Origin: JAFDXJ01 sp038257845 | GTDB taxonomy: Bacteria; Bacteroidota; Bacteroidia; Chitinophagales; Chitinophagaceae | Reading direction: 5' to 3' | DNA length: 64,000 bases | Assembly (NCBI GenBank): GCA_038257845.1 | Contig: JBBSQL010000002.1 | Location: 124,001-188,000, forward strand | In this document: in pieces, positions 43,805 to 52,851 of the stretch | How positions within the stretch are numbered: position 1 is the stretch's first letter | Layout of the letters: every line of letters starts with the position of its first letter | Program-made: the position numbers and the translations under genes | Notes under the pieces: generated by a model | Told to the model about the DNA's origin: nothing | Databases searched by the model: none | What the model saw: only the letters and a program-made list of their open reading frames with translations

Positions 43805-44851
43805 ATGATCTTCAAAAAACTATTATTTAGCTTCGGCTTAATTTTTATTTTAGGGCAAACCTATGCGCAACAGCGCCCATATTACACCCAATATATTTTA
43901 AATGATTTTATCATCAATCCCGCTATAGCGGGCATTGAAAATTACTGGGATGTGAAAATGAGCCATCGCCATCAATGGGTTGGCCTCGACGGCGCACCGG
44001 TTACAACTTATTTGACAATACAGGGGCCACTGACAAAATCCACAGGAGACAGGGAAACTACAGCATCCGTGCGTGCGCCGGGTGAAAATCCACGCGGCAA
44101 ATCTTTCCTGCAAAATTATGTGCCGGCCGATCCCCACCAGGGCGTAGGCCTCACAGTTTTGAATGATCGCGCCGGGCCGTTAAACAGGTTTGCCGCATTT
44201 GCAACGTATGCATATCATTTGCCAATCGGTCCAAAAACAAGTTTGGCTGCAGGCATTTCCCTGGGCTTGCAAAATTTAAGACTGGATGCAGCATCATTAT
44301 ATTTTGGTGAAGCATATCCTGTAGATCCTGCCGTGGCAGGCAGTGGCTATATTAATACTATCAAACCGGATATTTCTGCCGGGCTGTATATGTATTCCGC
44401 GAGGTATTTTATTGGCCTCGCAGCTCAGCAAATTATTCCGCAAAAAGTTGGTTTTAGTAATGGGAAAATAGGAGGAGACAGTATTAATATTATAGGAGGC
44501 CGTTTAATTCCACACATGTTTTTCCAGGCCGGTTATAAATTTTTGCTTTCTGAAGATGTTAGTCTAATGACATCTTTTATGGTAAAATATGTAAATCCAG
44601 TTCCACTGAGTTTAAACATAAACGCAAAATTTCAATACCGTGATTTGATCTGGGCCGGCGCATCTTTTCGGCCCAAAGATGGCTTTGCGGCTATGTTTGG
44701 GGTAAATATCAGCAGCTCCATTAATATTGGATATTCGTATGATTACAATACATCAAAACTCAATACAGTCAGTAATGGAACGCATGAATTCCTGGTGGGA
44801 TTCTTAATCGGCAACCGGTATGGTGACTGGTGCCCAAGAAACGTTTGGTAA
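43805..44851 (+). CDS. PorP/SprF family type IX secretion membrane protein
   Basis: A 348-residue outer-membrane beta-barrel protein with a signal peptide MIFKKLLFSFGLIFILGQTYAQ. The mature N terminus QRPYYTQYILNDFIINPAIAG is the PorP/SprF hallmark, followed by MSHRHQWVGLDGAPVT. In Bacteroidota these proteins assist or anchor type IX secretion and gliding components. No other secretion-system genes are in the window; many such paralogues stand alone beside adhesin genes. It converges on the mutase gene with a 14-bp gap. Confidence 0.92.
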   Translation: MIFKKLLFSFGLIFILGQTYAQQRPYYTQYILNDFIINPAIAGIENYWDVKMSHRHQWVGLDGAPVTTYLTIQGPLTKSTGDRETTASVRAPGENPRGKSFLQNYVPADPHQGVGLTVLNDRAGPLNRFAAFATYAYHLPIGPKTSLAAGISLGLQNLRLDAASLYFGEAYPVDPAVAGSGYINTIKPDISAGLYMYSARYFIGLAAQQIIPQKVGFSNGKIGGDSINIIGGRLIPHMFFQAGYKFLLSEDVSLMTSFMVKYVNPVPLSLNINAKFQYRDLIWAGASFRPKDGFAAMFGVNISSSINIGYSYDYNTSKLNTVSNGTHEFLVGFLIGNRYGDWCPRNVW

Positions 44852-44865
44852 AAATTTTTCTTCAA

Positions 44866-46422
44866 CTATTTATATTCTCCAAAAACATTCCTGAGCACAT
44901 CAGCGATTTCGCCCAGCGTGCATAATTGCTCTGCCGCTTCAATTACAGGAGGCATTAAATTATTTCCGTTTTTTGCTGCGGCTTCAATTTTTGCCAGGCA
45001 ATCTTCTATTTTCTGCTGATCTCTTTTTTCCCTGAGTAATTTTAATTTATTCATTTGCACCTGCCGGATATTGTCATCCACGTGCATGACCGGGATCTTA
45101 TTTTTGCTGTCAGACTGGAACTCATTTACACCAACAATTATTTTTTCTTTACTTTCTATTTCCTGTTGATAAATATAAGCGCTTTTGGCAATTTCATTTT
45201 GCATAAATCCATTTTCGATCGCTTGAACGCTGCCACCCATTTCATCAATTTGATGAATTAATTCATACGCTTTGGATTTCATTTCTGCGGTCAGTGATTC
45301 TACAAAATAACTTCCTGCCATCGGATCGGCTGTATCGGGTACACCACTTTCAAAGGCAACAATTTGTTGTGTGCGCAATGCAATACCCGCAGCCGTTTCT
45401 GTGGGCAGGCTCAGGGCTTCATCAAAACCATTTGTATGCAGGCTTTGTGTACCGCCTAGTACAGCCGCCAACGTTTGAATGGCCACGCGTGAAATATTAT
45501 TCATGGGTTGTTGTGCAGTCAGTGTGCTGCCACCTGTTTGTGTATGAAAGCGCATCATCATTGCTTTTGGATCAGTGGCACCCAGGGCTTGCATAATCTC
45601 AGCCCACATACTTCTTGCTGCGCGGAACTTGGCGATTTCTTCAAATAAATTATTATGCGCATTAAAGAAAAATGATAATCTTTTTCCGAATTGATTGATG
45701 TCCAATCCCTTTGCCAGTGCGGCCTTTACATACGCTTTTCCATTGGCCAATGTAAAGGCAATTTCCTGCACGGCGGTGCTGCCGGCTTCCCGGATATGGT
45801 ATCCTGAAATGGAGATAGTATTCCATTTCGGCAATGCTGTTTCACACCATTCAAAAATATCTGTAATGATCCGCATGGAAGCTTTGGGCGGGTAAATGTA
45901 AGTTCCTCTTGCAGCATATTCTTTGAGTATATCATTTTGAATAGTACCGCGAAGATGCATCAGGTCAGCGCCTTGTTTTTTTGCCAGTGTCAGATAAAAT
46001 GCGAGAAGTATAAAAGCGGTTGAATTAATGGTCATGGAAGTAGAAATATCCGACAGCTTTATGTCTTTAAATAATTCCTCCATATCCTCCAGGCTATCAA
46101 TTGCCACACCTACTTTTCCTACTTCCCCTTCAGCCAGTGCATGGCTGCTGTCATACCCAATTTGTGTAGGGAGATCAAATGCAACGCTCAGGCCATTCAC
46201 GCCATGAGACAATAAATATTTATATCTTTTATTACTTTCTTCAGCCGTGGAAAATCCTGCGTATTGCCGCATGGTCCATAAGCGGCCGCGATACATATCT
46301 TTTTGTACGCCGCGCGTATAAGGAAATTCGCCCGGCATTTCTTCTTTAAAAGTTTGTGGAATATTTTCTTTTATATAAACTGGTTTTATATCAATGCCGC
46401 TATCCGTTTTTATATCCTTCAT
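44866..46422 (-). CDS. Methylmalonyl-CoA mutase family large subunit without B12-binding domain
   Basis: A 518-residue acyl-CoA mutase catalytic domain (TIM barrel). GEFPYTRGVQKDMYRGRLWTMRQYAGFST keeps the Tyr found in methylmalonyl-CoA mutase (isobutyryl-CoA mutase has Phe). SGYHIREAGSTAVQE has the active His, and HTQTGGSTLTAQQPMNN is the substrate loop. Methylmalonyl-CoA mutases of one-chain type have about 730 residues with a C-terminal cobalamin domain; that is missing, so a separate small subunit must be encoded elsewhere. Cobalamin-dependent propionate/succinate interconversion is the likely task. It is 16 bp downstream of a small membrane protein gene, probably an operon. Confidence 0.87.
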   Translation of the reverse strand: MKDIKTDSGIDIKPVYIKENIPQTFKEEMPGEFPYTRGVQKDMYRGRLWTMRQYAGFSTAEESNKRYKYLLSHGVNGLSVAFDLPTQIGYDSSHALAEGEVGKVGVAIDSLEDMEELFKDIKLSDISTSMTINSTAFILLAFYLTLAKKQGADLMHLRGTIQNDILKEYAARGTYIYPPKASMRIITDIFEWCETALPKWNTISISGYHIREAGSTAVQEIAFTLANGKAYVKAALAKGLDINQFGKRLSFFFNAHNNLFEEIAKFRAARSMWAEIMQALGATDPKAMMMRFHTQTGGSTLTAQQPMNNISRVAIQTLAAVLGGTQSLHTNGFDEALSLPTETAAGIALRTQQIVAFESGVPDTADPMAGSYFVESLTAEMKSKAYELIHQIDEMGGSVQAIENGFMQNEIAKSAYIYQQEIESKEKIIVGVNEFQSDSKNKIPVMHVDDNIRQVQMNKLKLLREKRDQQKIEDCLAKIEAAAKNGNNLMPPVIEAAEQLCTLGEIADVLRNVFGEYK

Positions 46423-46438
46423 AGTTTGAATTTAAAAA

Positions 46439-46948
46439 TTATCCCAGCAACGTTTTTTTTATTTCAAAATTCAATACTTCATTGACCACTTCATGTAATG
46501 CGCCCTTTTTATTTTGCATGCAATATTCCAGTAAATTTTTATTCAGGTCAAGGCCACTAGCCTCTGGCGGTAAGGTTTTCGCATATTGGTTGATAACGAG
46601 CAAATTTTGCTCCTTCAAATTTTTAACCGCCGACCAGGCATCCGCGCTCACATATAATTGCTGGGTAATATTATGTGAAAATTCATCTTTAATATTTTGC
46701 GTCAGCATGGCCTGCATTTCTTGAGCAGATACGCCGGCTAAACTCACCCGGGAAATTAGGTTGGGCAATGCAATGCGGTCCACTAAAATTGTCAACCTTT
46801 CATACGCCTGCATTTGTATGAGTCTTGCAGCACTATCCCCGGATGGCATAACCGGCACTTTTTTATTTTTTGAAAAAAGGCCGTAAGCAATGAATAAAAT
46901 GAATAACAGGATTACGCCTGCAATTATGATGATGTTAAAAGAATCCAA
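46439..46948 (-). CDS. Small single-helix membrane protein of unknown function, next to mutase
   Basis: A protein of about 169 residues with one N-terminal membrane helix (FNIIIIAGVILLFILFIAYGLF) and then a soluble alpha-helical part of about 140 residues: AARLIQMQAYERLTILVDRIALPNLISRV, LTQNIKDEFSHNITQQLYV, and an end ALHEVVNEVLNFEIKK. I do not recognise the family. There is no ATG near the start; I chose the TTG at 46948, other TTGs are at 46966 and 46975. A TACTTTTG match to the minus-7 box at 46971-46964 overlaps these, which supports the shorter start. It precedes the mutase gene in the same direction. Confidence 0.7.
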   Translation of the reverse strand: MDSFNIIIIAGVILLFILFIAYGLFSKNKKVPVMPSGDSAARLIQMQAYERLTILVDRIALPNLISRVSLAGVSAQEMQAMLTQNIKDEFSHNITQQLYVSADAWSAVKNLKEQNLLVINQYAKTLPPEASGLDLNKNLLEYCMQNKKGALHEVVNEVLNFEIKKTLLG

Positions 46949-47218
46949 GTTTTTTATTTTTTGCAAAAGTAGCAAGCAAAAGCGAAATTAGCTAACGTTC
47001 GAAGACTGATTATGGTGGGAAAATTATATTCTTTAGCCTGCACGTCTGACGCATAAAACTCCCAAAGATGGAAGTATTAACAAAAAACTGAACAAAGAGA
47101 TTTCTACCAAAATTCCTATATTTTACTTACTGAAACATGCACCACTGCATATTATTAGCACTTCAACCCAGTTTACAGAAAACCGAATTCAATGTTAGTT
47201 CATGCACGGTTTCTATGT

Positions 47219-47527
47219 TTACAATTGTAAAGTTAATTTTAGATGCCCTCCCAATCCCTGTTGAACAATTCTTAAAAGGGTTGATAGTTTTATGTCTGAT
47301 GCATCATTTTCAATTCTCGAAATGTACGCTTTGTTTGTTCCGCACTTTTCTGCAAGTTGAGCCTGTGTCATGTTTAGCTTTGTACGCGCTTCTTCCATAA
47401 GTGCTCCCAATTTGAAAGATTCAAATTCCTGCTCCCACTTGTTACGGTTGGGTGTTCCTTTTTTACCGTGGCGTTTGTCCATGTGATCATCCCAATCAGT
47501 CAAGATTGCCTGCTTTTTTGTCTGCAT
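47219..47527 (-). CDS. HTH XRE-type antitoxin (HigA-like)
   Basis: A 102-residue protein. The helix-turn-helix lies at about residues 48-97: MTQAQLAEKCGTNKAYISRIENDASDIKLSTLLRIV. The N-terminal 40 residues are charged and unlike the DNA-binding part. It is downstream of a HigB-like toxin gene, overlaps it by 32 bp, and would neutralise the toxin and repress the operon. The order toxin then antitoxin is that of HigBA, the reverse of RelBE-type operons. Confidence 0.85.
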   Translation of the reverse strand: MQTKKQAILTDWDDHMDKRHGKKGTPNRNKWEQEFESFKLGALMEEARTKLNMTQAQLAEKCGTNKAYISRIENDASDIKLSTLLRIVQQGLGGHLKLTLQL

Positions 47528-47858
47528 AATATTGCTTTTTAATTTCTATTGCTTTTTTTAATTCGTTCTTCGGCGTTTTTTGTGTCTTCTTTTGGAAGCC
47601 ATTAAAAAGAATGATAAGTTGACCTTCATCAAAGCAAGAAAAAATGCGAAATATATTGTTGCCCACTTTGACTTTAATTTCAAAGATGCCGTCTGTGCCT
47701 TCCATGTGTTCAAAAAAGGTACTGGATATTTGTCTTTCAGTTCTCACAATCGCAATCACATAATCAATCTTATCTTTTATGGTATCCGTCTGTTCATTGT
47801 AAAATTCCCAAAAATAATTTCGATACACTTTAGTTTTACGGATGAAGGTTTCTTCCAC
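47496..47858 (-). CDS. HigB/RelE-like toxin (phage-derived Gp49 family)
   Basis: A 120-residue protein that fits Gp49-like HigB toxins, ribosome-dependent mRNA endonucleases: the order is FWEFYNEQTDTIKDKIDYVI, HMEGTDGIFEIKVKVGNNIFRIFSCFDEG and LIILFNGFQKKTQKTPKNELKKA. The basic C-terminal strand and Lys/Arg cluster match the family. It starts at a GTG (47858). It is adjacent to the antitoxin gene and transcribed first. No catalytic test is possible from the sequence. Confidence 0.82.
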   Translation of the reverse strand: MEETFIRKTKVYRNYFWEFYNEQTDTIKDKIDYVIAIVRTERQISSTFFEHMEGTDGIFEIKVKVGNNIFRIFSCFDEGQLIILFNGFQKKTQKTPKNELKKAIEIKKQYYADKKAGNLD

Positions 47859-47862
47859 TTGG

Positions 47863-47894
47863 CGAAGTTACCCAAACGGACAACAATTGCCAAA
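47863..47894 (-). promoter_or_regulatory. Candidate Bacteroidota promoter of the toxin-antitoxin operon
   Basis: On the minus strand, TTTG (47894-47891) is followed after 20 bases by TAACTTCG (47870-47863), one mismatch from TAnnTTTG. The GTG start codon of the toxin is only four bases further, so a leaderless mRNA would result if this promoter is used. Confidence 0.4.
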
Positions 47895-47958
47895 TAAATT
47901 TTTAGAATTGACTAAGTGATGTGCTTAGGGAGCATTAACCATATAACTCCGTTTTAAC

Positions 47959-47989
47959 TTCGTTAATCCGCGACTTTCTTGTAATTTTG
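47959..47989 (+). promoter_or_regulatory. Bacteroidota-type promoter upstream of the iron-sulfur assembly gene
   Basis: TTCG at 47959-47962 (one mismatch to the minus-33 TTTG), a 19-base spacer, then TAATTTTG at 47982-47989, a full match to the minus-7 consensus TAnnTTTG. The start codon at 48010 lies 20 bases downstream. Confidence 0.55.
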
Positions 47990-48009
47990 CGCGAGAAAAA
48001 AATTCTAAT

Positions 48010-48354
48010 ATGGATATTCAAACTTCAATTCCAGTTAGCCTTTCAGCAAACGCTGTAGAAGAAGTAAAACGGCTGATGTCACAGGATACTTTCAATCGTG
48101 AAGATATATTGCGCATTGGTGTAAAGGGTGGTGGTTGCAGTGGCATGACTTATATTCTTGAATTTGGTAAAAAAGAAGAAGCAGATATTACTTTCGAGCT
48201 AAATGGCATTCCATGTATGATAAATAAAGCGCATGAAATTTACCTGGATGGCATGCAAATAGATTGGGAACCCGGATTAAATAGCAGGGGCTTTGTTTTT
48301 ATAAATCCAAATGCATCCACTACTTGTGGTTGTGGTTCTTCTTTTGGCGTGTAA
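48010..48354 (+). CDS. Iron-sulfur cluster assembly accessory protein, HesB/IscA family
   Basis: A 114-residue A-type Fe-S carrier, full length. The three family cysteines are present: one in GVKGGGCSGMTY (about residue 42) and two in STTCGCGSSF at the C terminus. It hands iron-sulfur clusters to target enzymes in the cytoplasm. A well-placed promoter precedes it, and the closest upstream gene is the divergent toxin operon. No other isc/suf gene is in the window. Confidence 0.93.
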   Translation: MDIQTSIPVSLSANAVEEVKRLMSQDTFNREDILRIGVKGGGCSGMTYILEFGKKEEADITFELNGIPCMINKAHEIYLDGMQIDWEPGLNSRGFVFINPNASTTCGCGSSFGV

Positions 48355-48420
48355 TTTTTTTAATTTCTTAAATGAAAATTCAACAATCGCTGTTTCTTTT
48401 TATATCAATAAAATTCTTCA

Positions 48421-48990
48421 ATGTATAAATTAAAAATAATTGTTGCCAGTACAAGACCGGCACGGAAAGGCATTCATGTAGCAGATTGGTTTGCGGAAGT
48501 AGTGAAAGCATACACGGATTTTGATGCGGAAATCCTGGACCTGGCTAAAATAAATTTACCTTTTTTGGATGAACCCAAACATCCGCGCTTACAGCAATAC
48601 GAACATGAACACACCAAGGCCTGGGCCGCGAAAATTGATGAAGCCGATGCCTATATCTGCATCATCCCCGAATACAATTATGGTGCTCCGCCTGCGCTGA
48701 TCAATGCAGTTGATTTTGTGTATAAAGAATGGAATTATAAACCTATTGGCATTATTAGTTATGGTGGCATCTCTGGTGGTTTACGTTCTGCACAAATGTG
48801 CAAGCAGGTTTTTTCCACCGTTAAAATGGTTCCGCTCATGGAAGGCGTACCACTTCCTTTTTTTGAAAAACGAATTGATGAAAATGGAAAATTCAATGCA
48901 GATGAATTGATTGGTAAATCTGTGAAGAATATGATGACTGAATTATTGAAATGGACAAAAGGCCTGAAACAAATGCGGGAAACAAATTAA
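48421..48990 (+). CDS. NADPH-dependent FMN reductase family protein
   Basis: A 189-residue flavodoxin-like reductase. ASTRPARKGIHVADW is the FMN phosphate-binding loop near residue 9, PEYNYGAPPALINAVDF near 83 and YGGISGGLRSAQMCKQV near 118 are typical for the family, and it ends in a helix LLKWTKGL. Such enzymes reduce flavins or quinones with NADPH. It is located 66 bp after the iron-sulfur gene, separated by AT-rich DNA. Its C terminus lies just before the start of the next small gene. Confidence 0.9.
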   Translation: MYKLKIIVASTRPARKGIHVADWFAEVVKAYTDFDAEILDLAKINLPFLDEPKHPRLQQYEHEHTKAWAAKIDEADAYICIIPEYNYGAPPALINAVDFVYKEWNYKPIGIISYGGISGGLRSAQMCKQVFSTVKMVPLMEGVPLPFFEKRIDENGKFNADELIGKSVKNMMTELLKWTKGLKQMRETN

Positions 48991-49031
48991 TCAAATTTTC
49001 AAAAACACTATCTTTACGTCTTCACAATCAC

Positions 49032-49430
49032 ATGAAAAAAGTTTTACTGTTCATATTAGCTGTTGCATATCTTACAACAAGTTCGGGTGCAAGTATTTAT
49101 TTGCACCAATGTATGGGTAAATTTTCTTCTGTTGATTTCGGAACTTCAAACAACGAAAACGGTAATTGCGGTAAATGCGGCATGGAAAAAAATAATGCCG
49201 GCGACTGCTGCCAGGATCATGTGATTGTTTTAAAATCTTCACCGGACCAGAATCAGCCAGAATCTTTTACGCAAAAAATAAAACTTTTTCCATCATCTAT
49301 ACCTTTTATATTTCCGGAAAATAAACCAATATATTTTGGGGACAATCTTAAGCAAACATTTTCTTCTAACAATTCTCATCACCACAACCCGCCTGATTTC
49401 CAGGCATTCTATCGGTGCATTCTTATCTGA
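49032..49430 (+). CDS. HYC_CC_PP family small secreted protein
   Basis: A 132-residue exported protein. The signal peptide is MKKVLLFILAVAYLTTSSG. Then come LHQCMG (the 'HYC' site), CGKCGMEKNNAGDCCQDH (four Cys, ending in CC) and NPPDFQAF near the end, the three motifs for which the family is named. Family members stand next to TonB-dependent receptors in Bacteroidota, as here. Clustered Cys and His suggest metal binding, most likely copper; this is an inference. I take the ATG at 49032 over the frame's earlier start at 48951, which lies inside the FMN reductase gene. Confidence 0.82.
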   Translation: MKKVLLFILAVAYLTTSSGASIYLHQCMGKFSSVDFGTSNNENGNCGKCGMEKNNAGDCCQDHVIVLKSSPDQNQPESFTQKIKLFPSSIPFIFPENKPIYFGDNLKQTFSSNNSHHHNPPDFQAFYRCILI

Positions 49431-49559
49431 TTTTTTCTGCTTATTGAAATAATATTTGTTGTTGAAAACAATAGTGTTTTTATTTCAATATTTAATTCCT
49501 CCAAAGAATAAACGTATGCGTTTATTTCATTTTTTTTACTTCGCAGAAAAATTCAAACC

Positions 49560-52124
49560 ATGAACTCAATTAATTATATCTTTTCACAAAGATTATTATA
49601 TCGTCTTTTTTTTACAGCTTGTATTTTATTTTCCTTACAAGGAAAATCACAAGCCCAGGATACCACCACTTTTCATGTTTCCGGTGAATGTATTCAGTGC
49701 AAACATCGCATTGAAAAAGCGCTCACTATAAAAGGTGTTTCTTATGCCAATTGGGATATTCCCACAAAAATGCTCAAAGTGATTTACGATTCCACCATTA
49801 TTTCTTTTGCCGGAATCAATCAAAAAATCGCAGATGTTGGTCATGATACCGAATTAAAAAAAGCAAAAGACGATGTTTATAAATCACTTCCCGCCTGTTG
49901 TTTATATCGGGACATAAAAAATGAAACCACGGTAAATAATAATGAGAATGATCCCGGGAATAATATCCGAGGCGTAGTAGTATCAGAAGATAGTAAAGGG
50001 AATTTTTTACCACTCGAAGGTGCTGCAATTCTCTGGCAGGGCACAGCCCATGGTACGATCACGGATAAGCATGGCATATTTTCTATCTCACAGGATTCCA
50101 CAATTACAAATTTGGTGATCACTTATACGGGTTTCCAATCCGATACACTTGAAGTAAAAAACAATTCAGAATTGCAGGTGATTCTTGCAGCAAACGGGCA
50201 ATTGAAAGCGGTAACAGTTTCCGCAAAATCAAGGGCCTATATCAGTACCTTTTCGCCAATCCGGATTCAAACAATTAATTCAAATGACTTGCTGAAAGCC
50301 GCCTGTTGCAACCTGAGTGAAAGTTTTGAAACAAGCCCGTCTGTGGATGTTTCATATAGTGATGCGGTTACGGGCGCGAAACAAATTCAGTTACTTGGCC
50401 TGGCCGGAATTTATACTTTACTCACCGTTGAAAATTTACCCGGGTTGCATGGCCTCGCTACACCTTCCGGTTTAAATAGTATTGCCGGTCCCTGGATTGA
50501 AAGCATACAATTGAGCAAAGGCACTGGTTCCGTTGTGAATGGTTTTGAAAGTATTGCCGGGCAAATAAATGTAGAATTAAAAAAGCCTGCAACTGCTGAT
50601 AAATTTTATTTAAATGGGTATATCAATGAAATGGGCAAGAGTGATTTGAATATAAATTATTTTGCGAAGATTGGTTCTAAATGGGCAACAGGACTTTTAG
50701 TGCATGATGATTTCCTGGGAAATAAAGTGGATATAAATAAAGATGGTTTCCGTGATTTACCCACTGGAAATTTATTCAGTGTAATGAACCGCTGGCATTA
50801 TGATGATAATAAAGGCTGGAAAATTCAATTTGGTATTAAGGCTTTAAAAGATAATAAAACCGGTGGGGAAAATTCATTTGGTACACAGGAAAAATATTCT
50901 ACCAATATTTATGGCTTTGGGATGGACATAGAGCGGGAAGAAGGCTATGCCAAAATCGGTTATATTTTTCCAGAAAAAAAATACAAAAGTATTGGCCTGC
51001 AGGTATCTGCATCTTCATACAAACAAAATTCTTTTTTTGGAATTACACCCTATAATTCAAAGCAAAAAAGTTTTTATTCAAACCTTATATACCAAAGTAT
51101 TTTAGGAAATACCAATCATACTTTTCGCACCGGCATTAGTTTTTCAGCAGATAAGTATGATGAAATGTATGCTGCAAATTTTTATGGAAGAAAAGAAATT
51201 GTACCAGGTGCATTTTTTGAATATTCCTATAAATTAGATGAAAAATTTAGCCTCGTTGCCGGCATTCGTGCGGATCATAATAATTTATATGGCTGGTTTG
51301 CTACGCCACGATTGAACCTGCGATATGAGCCAATTATTGGTACGATCATTCGCGTGAGTGCGGGCAGGGGACAGCACACGGCAGATATACTTGCAGAAAA
51401 TATCGGCCTGATGGCCAGTTCGCGTATGCTGAATATTATTCCTTCAAATACAAATGGTGCGTATGGGTTAGATCCTGAAATCGCCTGGAATAAAGGCATT
51501 AGCGTTGATCAGAAATTCAGGTTGTTTAATCGCGATGCTATGCTGAGCCTGGATTTTTACCGCAATGATTTTACCAACCAGGTTGTAGTGGATATGGAAA
51601 ATCCGCGCGAAATTAATTTTTATAATTTACAGGGAAAATCCTATTCAAACAGTTCCCAGGTAGAACTTAATTTTATACCTGTAAAAAATTTGGATGTACG
51701 CGTTGCATACAGGAATTTTGATGTGCGCACTACGTATGGAAATGAACTCCTGGCAAAACCTTTAAGTGCACGCCAGCGCGGCTTTGCAAATTTTGGATAT
51801 TCTATAAAAGATTGGAAAATTGATTATACTATTAATTTCACAGGAGAAAAAAGAATTCCTTCCACTGCGGTGAATCCGGTTGAATACCAGTTTCCAACTA
51901 CTTCACCGGCATATATTACCATGAATGCACAGTTGAGTAAATCCTTCGGGAAAAATAAGAATGTTGGTTTTTATATAGGTGCAGAAAATATTACCAACTA
52001 TTTCCAGCATACGGTGATCATTGCGGCGGATGAACCTTTTAGTAAATATTTTGATGCCAGTTTGATATACGGACCATTGAGCGGCCGTTTGTTGTATGCA
52101 GGATTCAGATATACAATTAAATAA
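49560..52124 (+). CDS. TonB-dependent outer-membrane receptor with N-terminal HMA domain
   Basis: An 854-residue receptor with a signal peptide ending near FSLQGKSQAQD. Right after it is a heavy-metal-associated fold, FHVSGECIQCKHRIEKALTI (CxxC at about 44-47), then a CC pair at about residues 117-118 (LPACCLY), a carboxypeptidase-like repeat (about 135-215), a plug domain (AACCNLSESFETSPSVDV, then SKGTGSVVNGFESIAGQINVEL) and a beta barrel to the C terminus, which ends FRYTIK. It probably imports a metal or metal complex, copper being favoured by the HMA domain and the HYC_CC_PP partner 129 bp upstream. Confidence 0.87.
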   Translation: MNSINYIFSQRLLYRLFFTACILFSLQGKSQAQDTTTFHVSGECIQCKHRIEKALTIKGVSYANWDIPTKMLKVIYDSTIISFAGINQKIADVGHDTELKKAKDDVYKSLPACCLYRDIKNETTVNNNENDPGNNIRGVVVSEDSKGNFLPLEGAAILWQGTAHGTITDKHGIFSISQDSTITNLVITYTGFQSDTLEVKNNSELQVILAANGQLKAVTVSAKSRAYISTFSPIRIQTINSNDLLKAACCNLSESFETSPSVDVSYSDAVTGAKQIQLLGLAGIYTLLTVENLPGLHGLATPSGLNSIAGPWIESIQLSKGTGSVVNGFESIAGQINVELKKPATADKFYLNGYINEMGKSDLNINYFAKIGSKWATGLLVHDDFLGNKVDINKDGFRDLPTGNLFSVMNRWHYDDNKGWKIQFGIKALKDNKTGGENSFGTQEKYSTNIYGFGMDIEREEGYAKIGYIFPEKKYKSIGLQVSASSYKQNSFFGITPYNSKQKSFYSNLIYQSILGNTNHTFRTGISFSADKYDEMYAANFYGRKEIVPGAFFEYSYKLDEKFSLVAGIRADHNNLYGWFATPRLNLRYEPIIGTIIRVSAGRGQHTADILAENIGLMASSRMLNIIPSNTNGAYGLDPEIAWNKGISVDQKFRLFNRDAMLSLDFYRNDFTNQVVVDMENPREINFYNLQGKSYSNSSQVELNFIPVKNLDVRVAYRNFDVRTTYGNELLAKPLSARQRGFANFGYSIKDWKIDYTINFTGEKRIPSTAVNPVEYQFPTTSPAYITMNAQLSKSFGKNKNVGFYIGAENITNYFQHTVIIAADEPFSKYFDASLIYGPLSGRLLYAGFRYTIK

Positions 52125-52256
52125 ACTGCTCAACAGATTTTTCTGAGGTCAATATAAAAAAATGATATAATTTTTTCAAATCCAAATAGTTTAAAATTCA
52201 TCAAGTAATTTTGAAGAAATGTTTTTAATTTTTCATCTTTAAAAATTTCAATAATT

Positions 52257-52808
52257 ATGGATACGAACAGACTTAGTAAAACGATTTGTAAAGCGTTGAA
52301 TGATCAAATGACCAAAGAAGCGCATGCGGCACAAATATATTTATCTTATGCATCATGGGCGGCTGAACAGGGATATGATGGTATAGCAAATTTTTTATTT
52401 CGCCATGCGAATGAAGAGCGAAGCCACATGATGAAAATTCTCGAATACATTTTAGAACGCGGCGCAAAAGTAACAGTGACGGCCATTCCAGCTCCTCCGG
52501 CAAATCCCAAAGGTGTACAGGATTGTTTTGAGAAAACGTTTCAGCATGAAGTGGATAATACAACTGCTATTTATAAAATTGTGAAAATGAGTTTTGATGA
52601 AAGTGATTGGGCAACCTGGAATTTCATGCAATGGTTTGTAAAAGAACAAACCGAAGAAGAAACGATGGTGATGAATATGCTGGATAAATTAAAAATTGCT
52701 GGTGGTGAAAGAGCTTCCGGTGAATCTTTATATGCATTTGACAGGGATATGAAATCCACGCCTGATGATGCAGAACTCGCGCAGGAAAAAACTGTGGAAA
52801 ATCCATGA
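52257..52808 (+). CDS. ftnA: Ferritin (non-haem)
   Basis: A 183-residue ferritin. The four-helix bundle has the ferroxidase ligands in KEAHAAQIYLSYASW (Glu) and FRHANEERSHMMKILEYI (Glu-x-x-His), with a second pair in KEQTEEETMVMN. It would store iron as a 24-subunit cage. The C-terminal tail of about 15 residues, DDAELAQEKTVENP, is acidic. A TAATTTTG sequence at 52206-52213 could be part of its promoter, but no minus-33 box is seen at the right distance. The CysH-type gene follows 43 bp later. Confidence 0.92.
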   Translation: MDTNRLSKTICKALNDQMTKEAHAAQIYLSYASWAAEQGYDGIANFLFRHANEERSHMMKILEYILERGAKVTVTAIPAPPANPKGVQDCFEKTFQHEVDNTTAIYKIVKMSFDESDWATWNFMQWFVKEQTEEETMVMNMLDKLKIAGGERASGESLYAFDRDMKSTPDDAELAQEKTVENP

Positions 52809-52851
52809 TCATTTTTATAAAGTAAAATATGCCATTGAATTAAGCGATTGT

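Noticed and set aside
47219..47894. Phage or prophage remnant because of the Gp49-like toxin
   Set aside because: There are no phage structural, integrase or lysis genes nearby; a HigBA-type toxin-antitoxin pair explains both genes.
48951..49031. Longer form of the HYC_CC_PP protein starting inside the FMN reductase gene
   Set aside because: The extra 27 residues are an out-of-frame reading of the reductase end, and a clear signal peptide starts at the ATG 49032.
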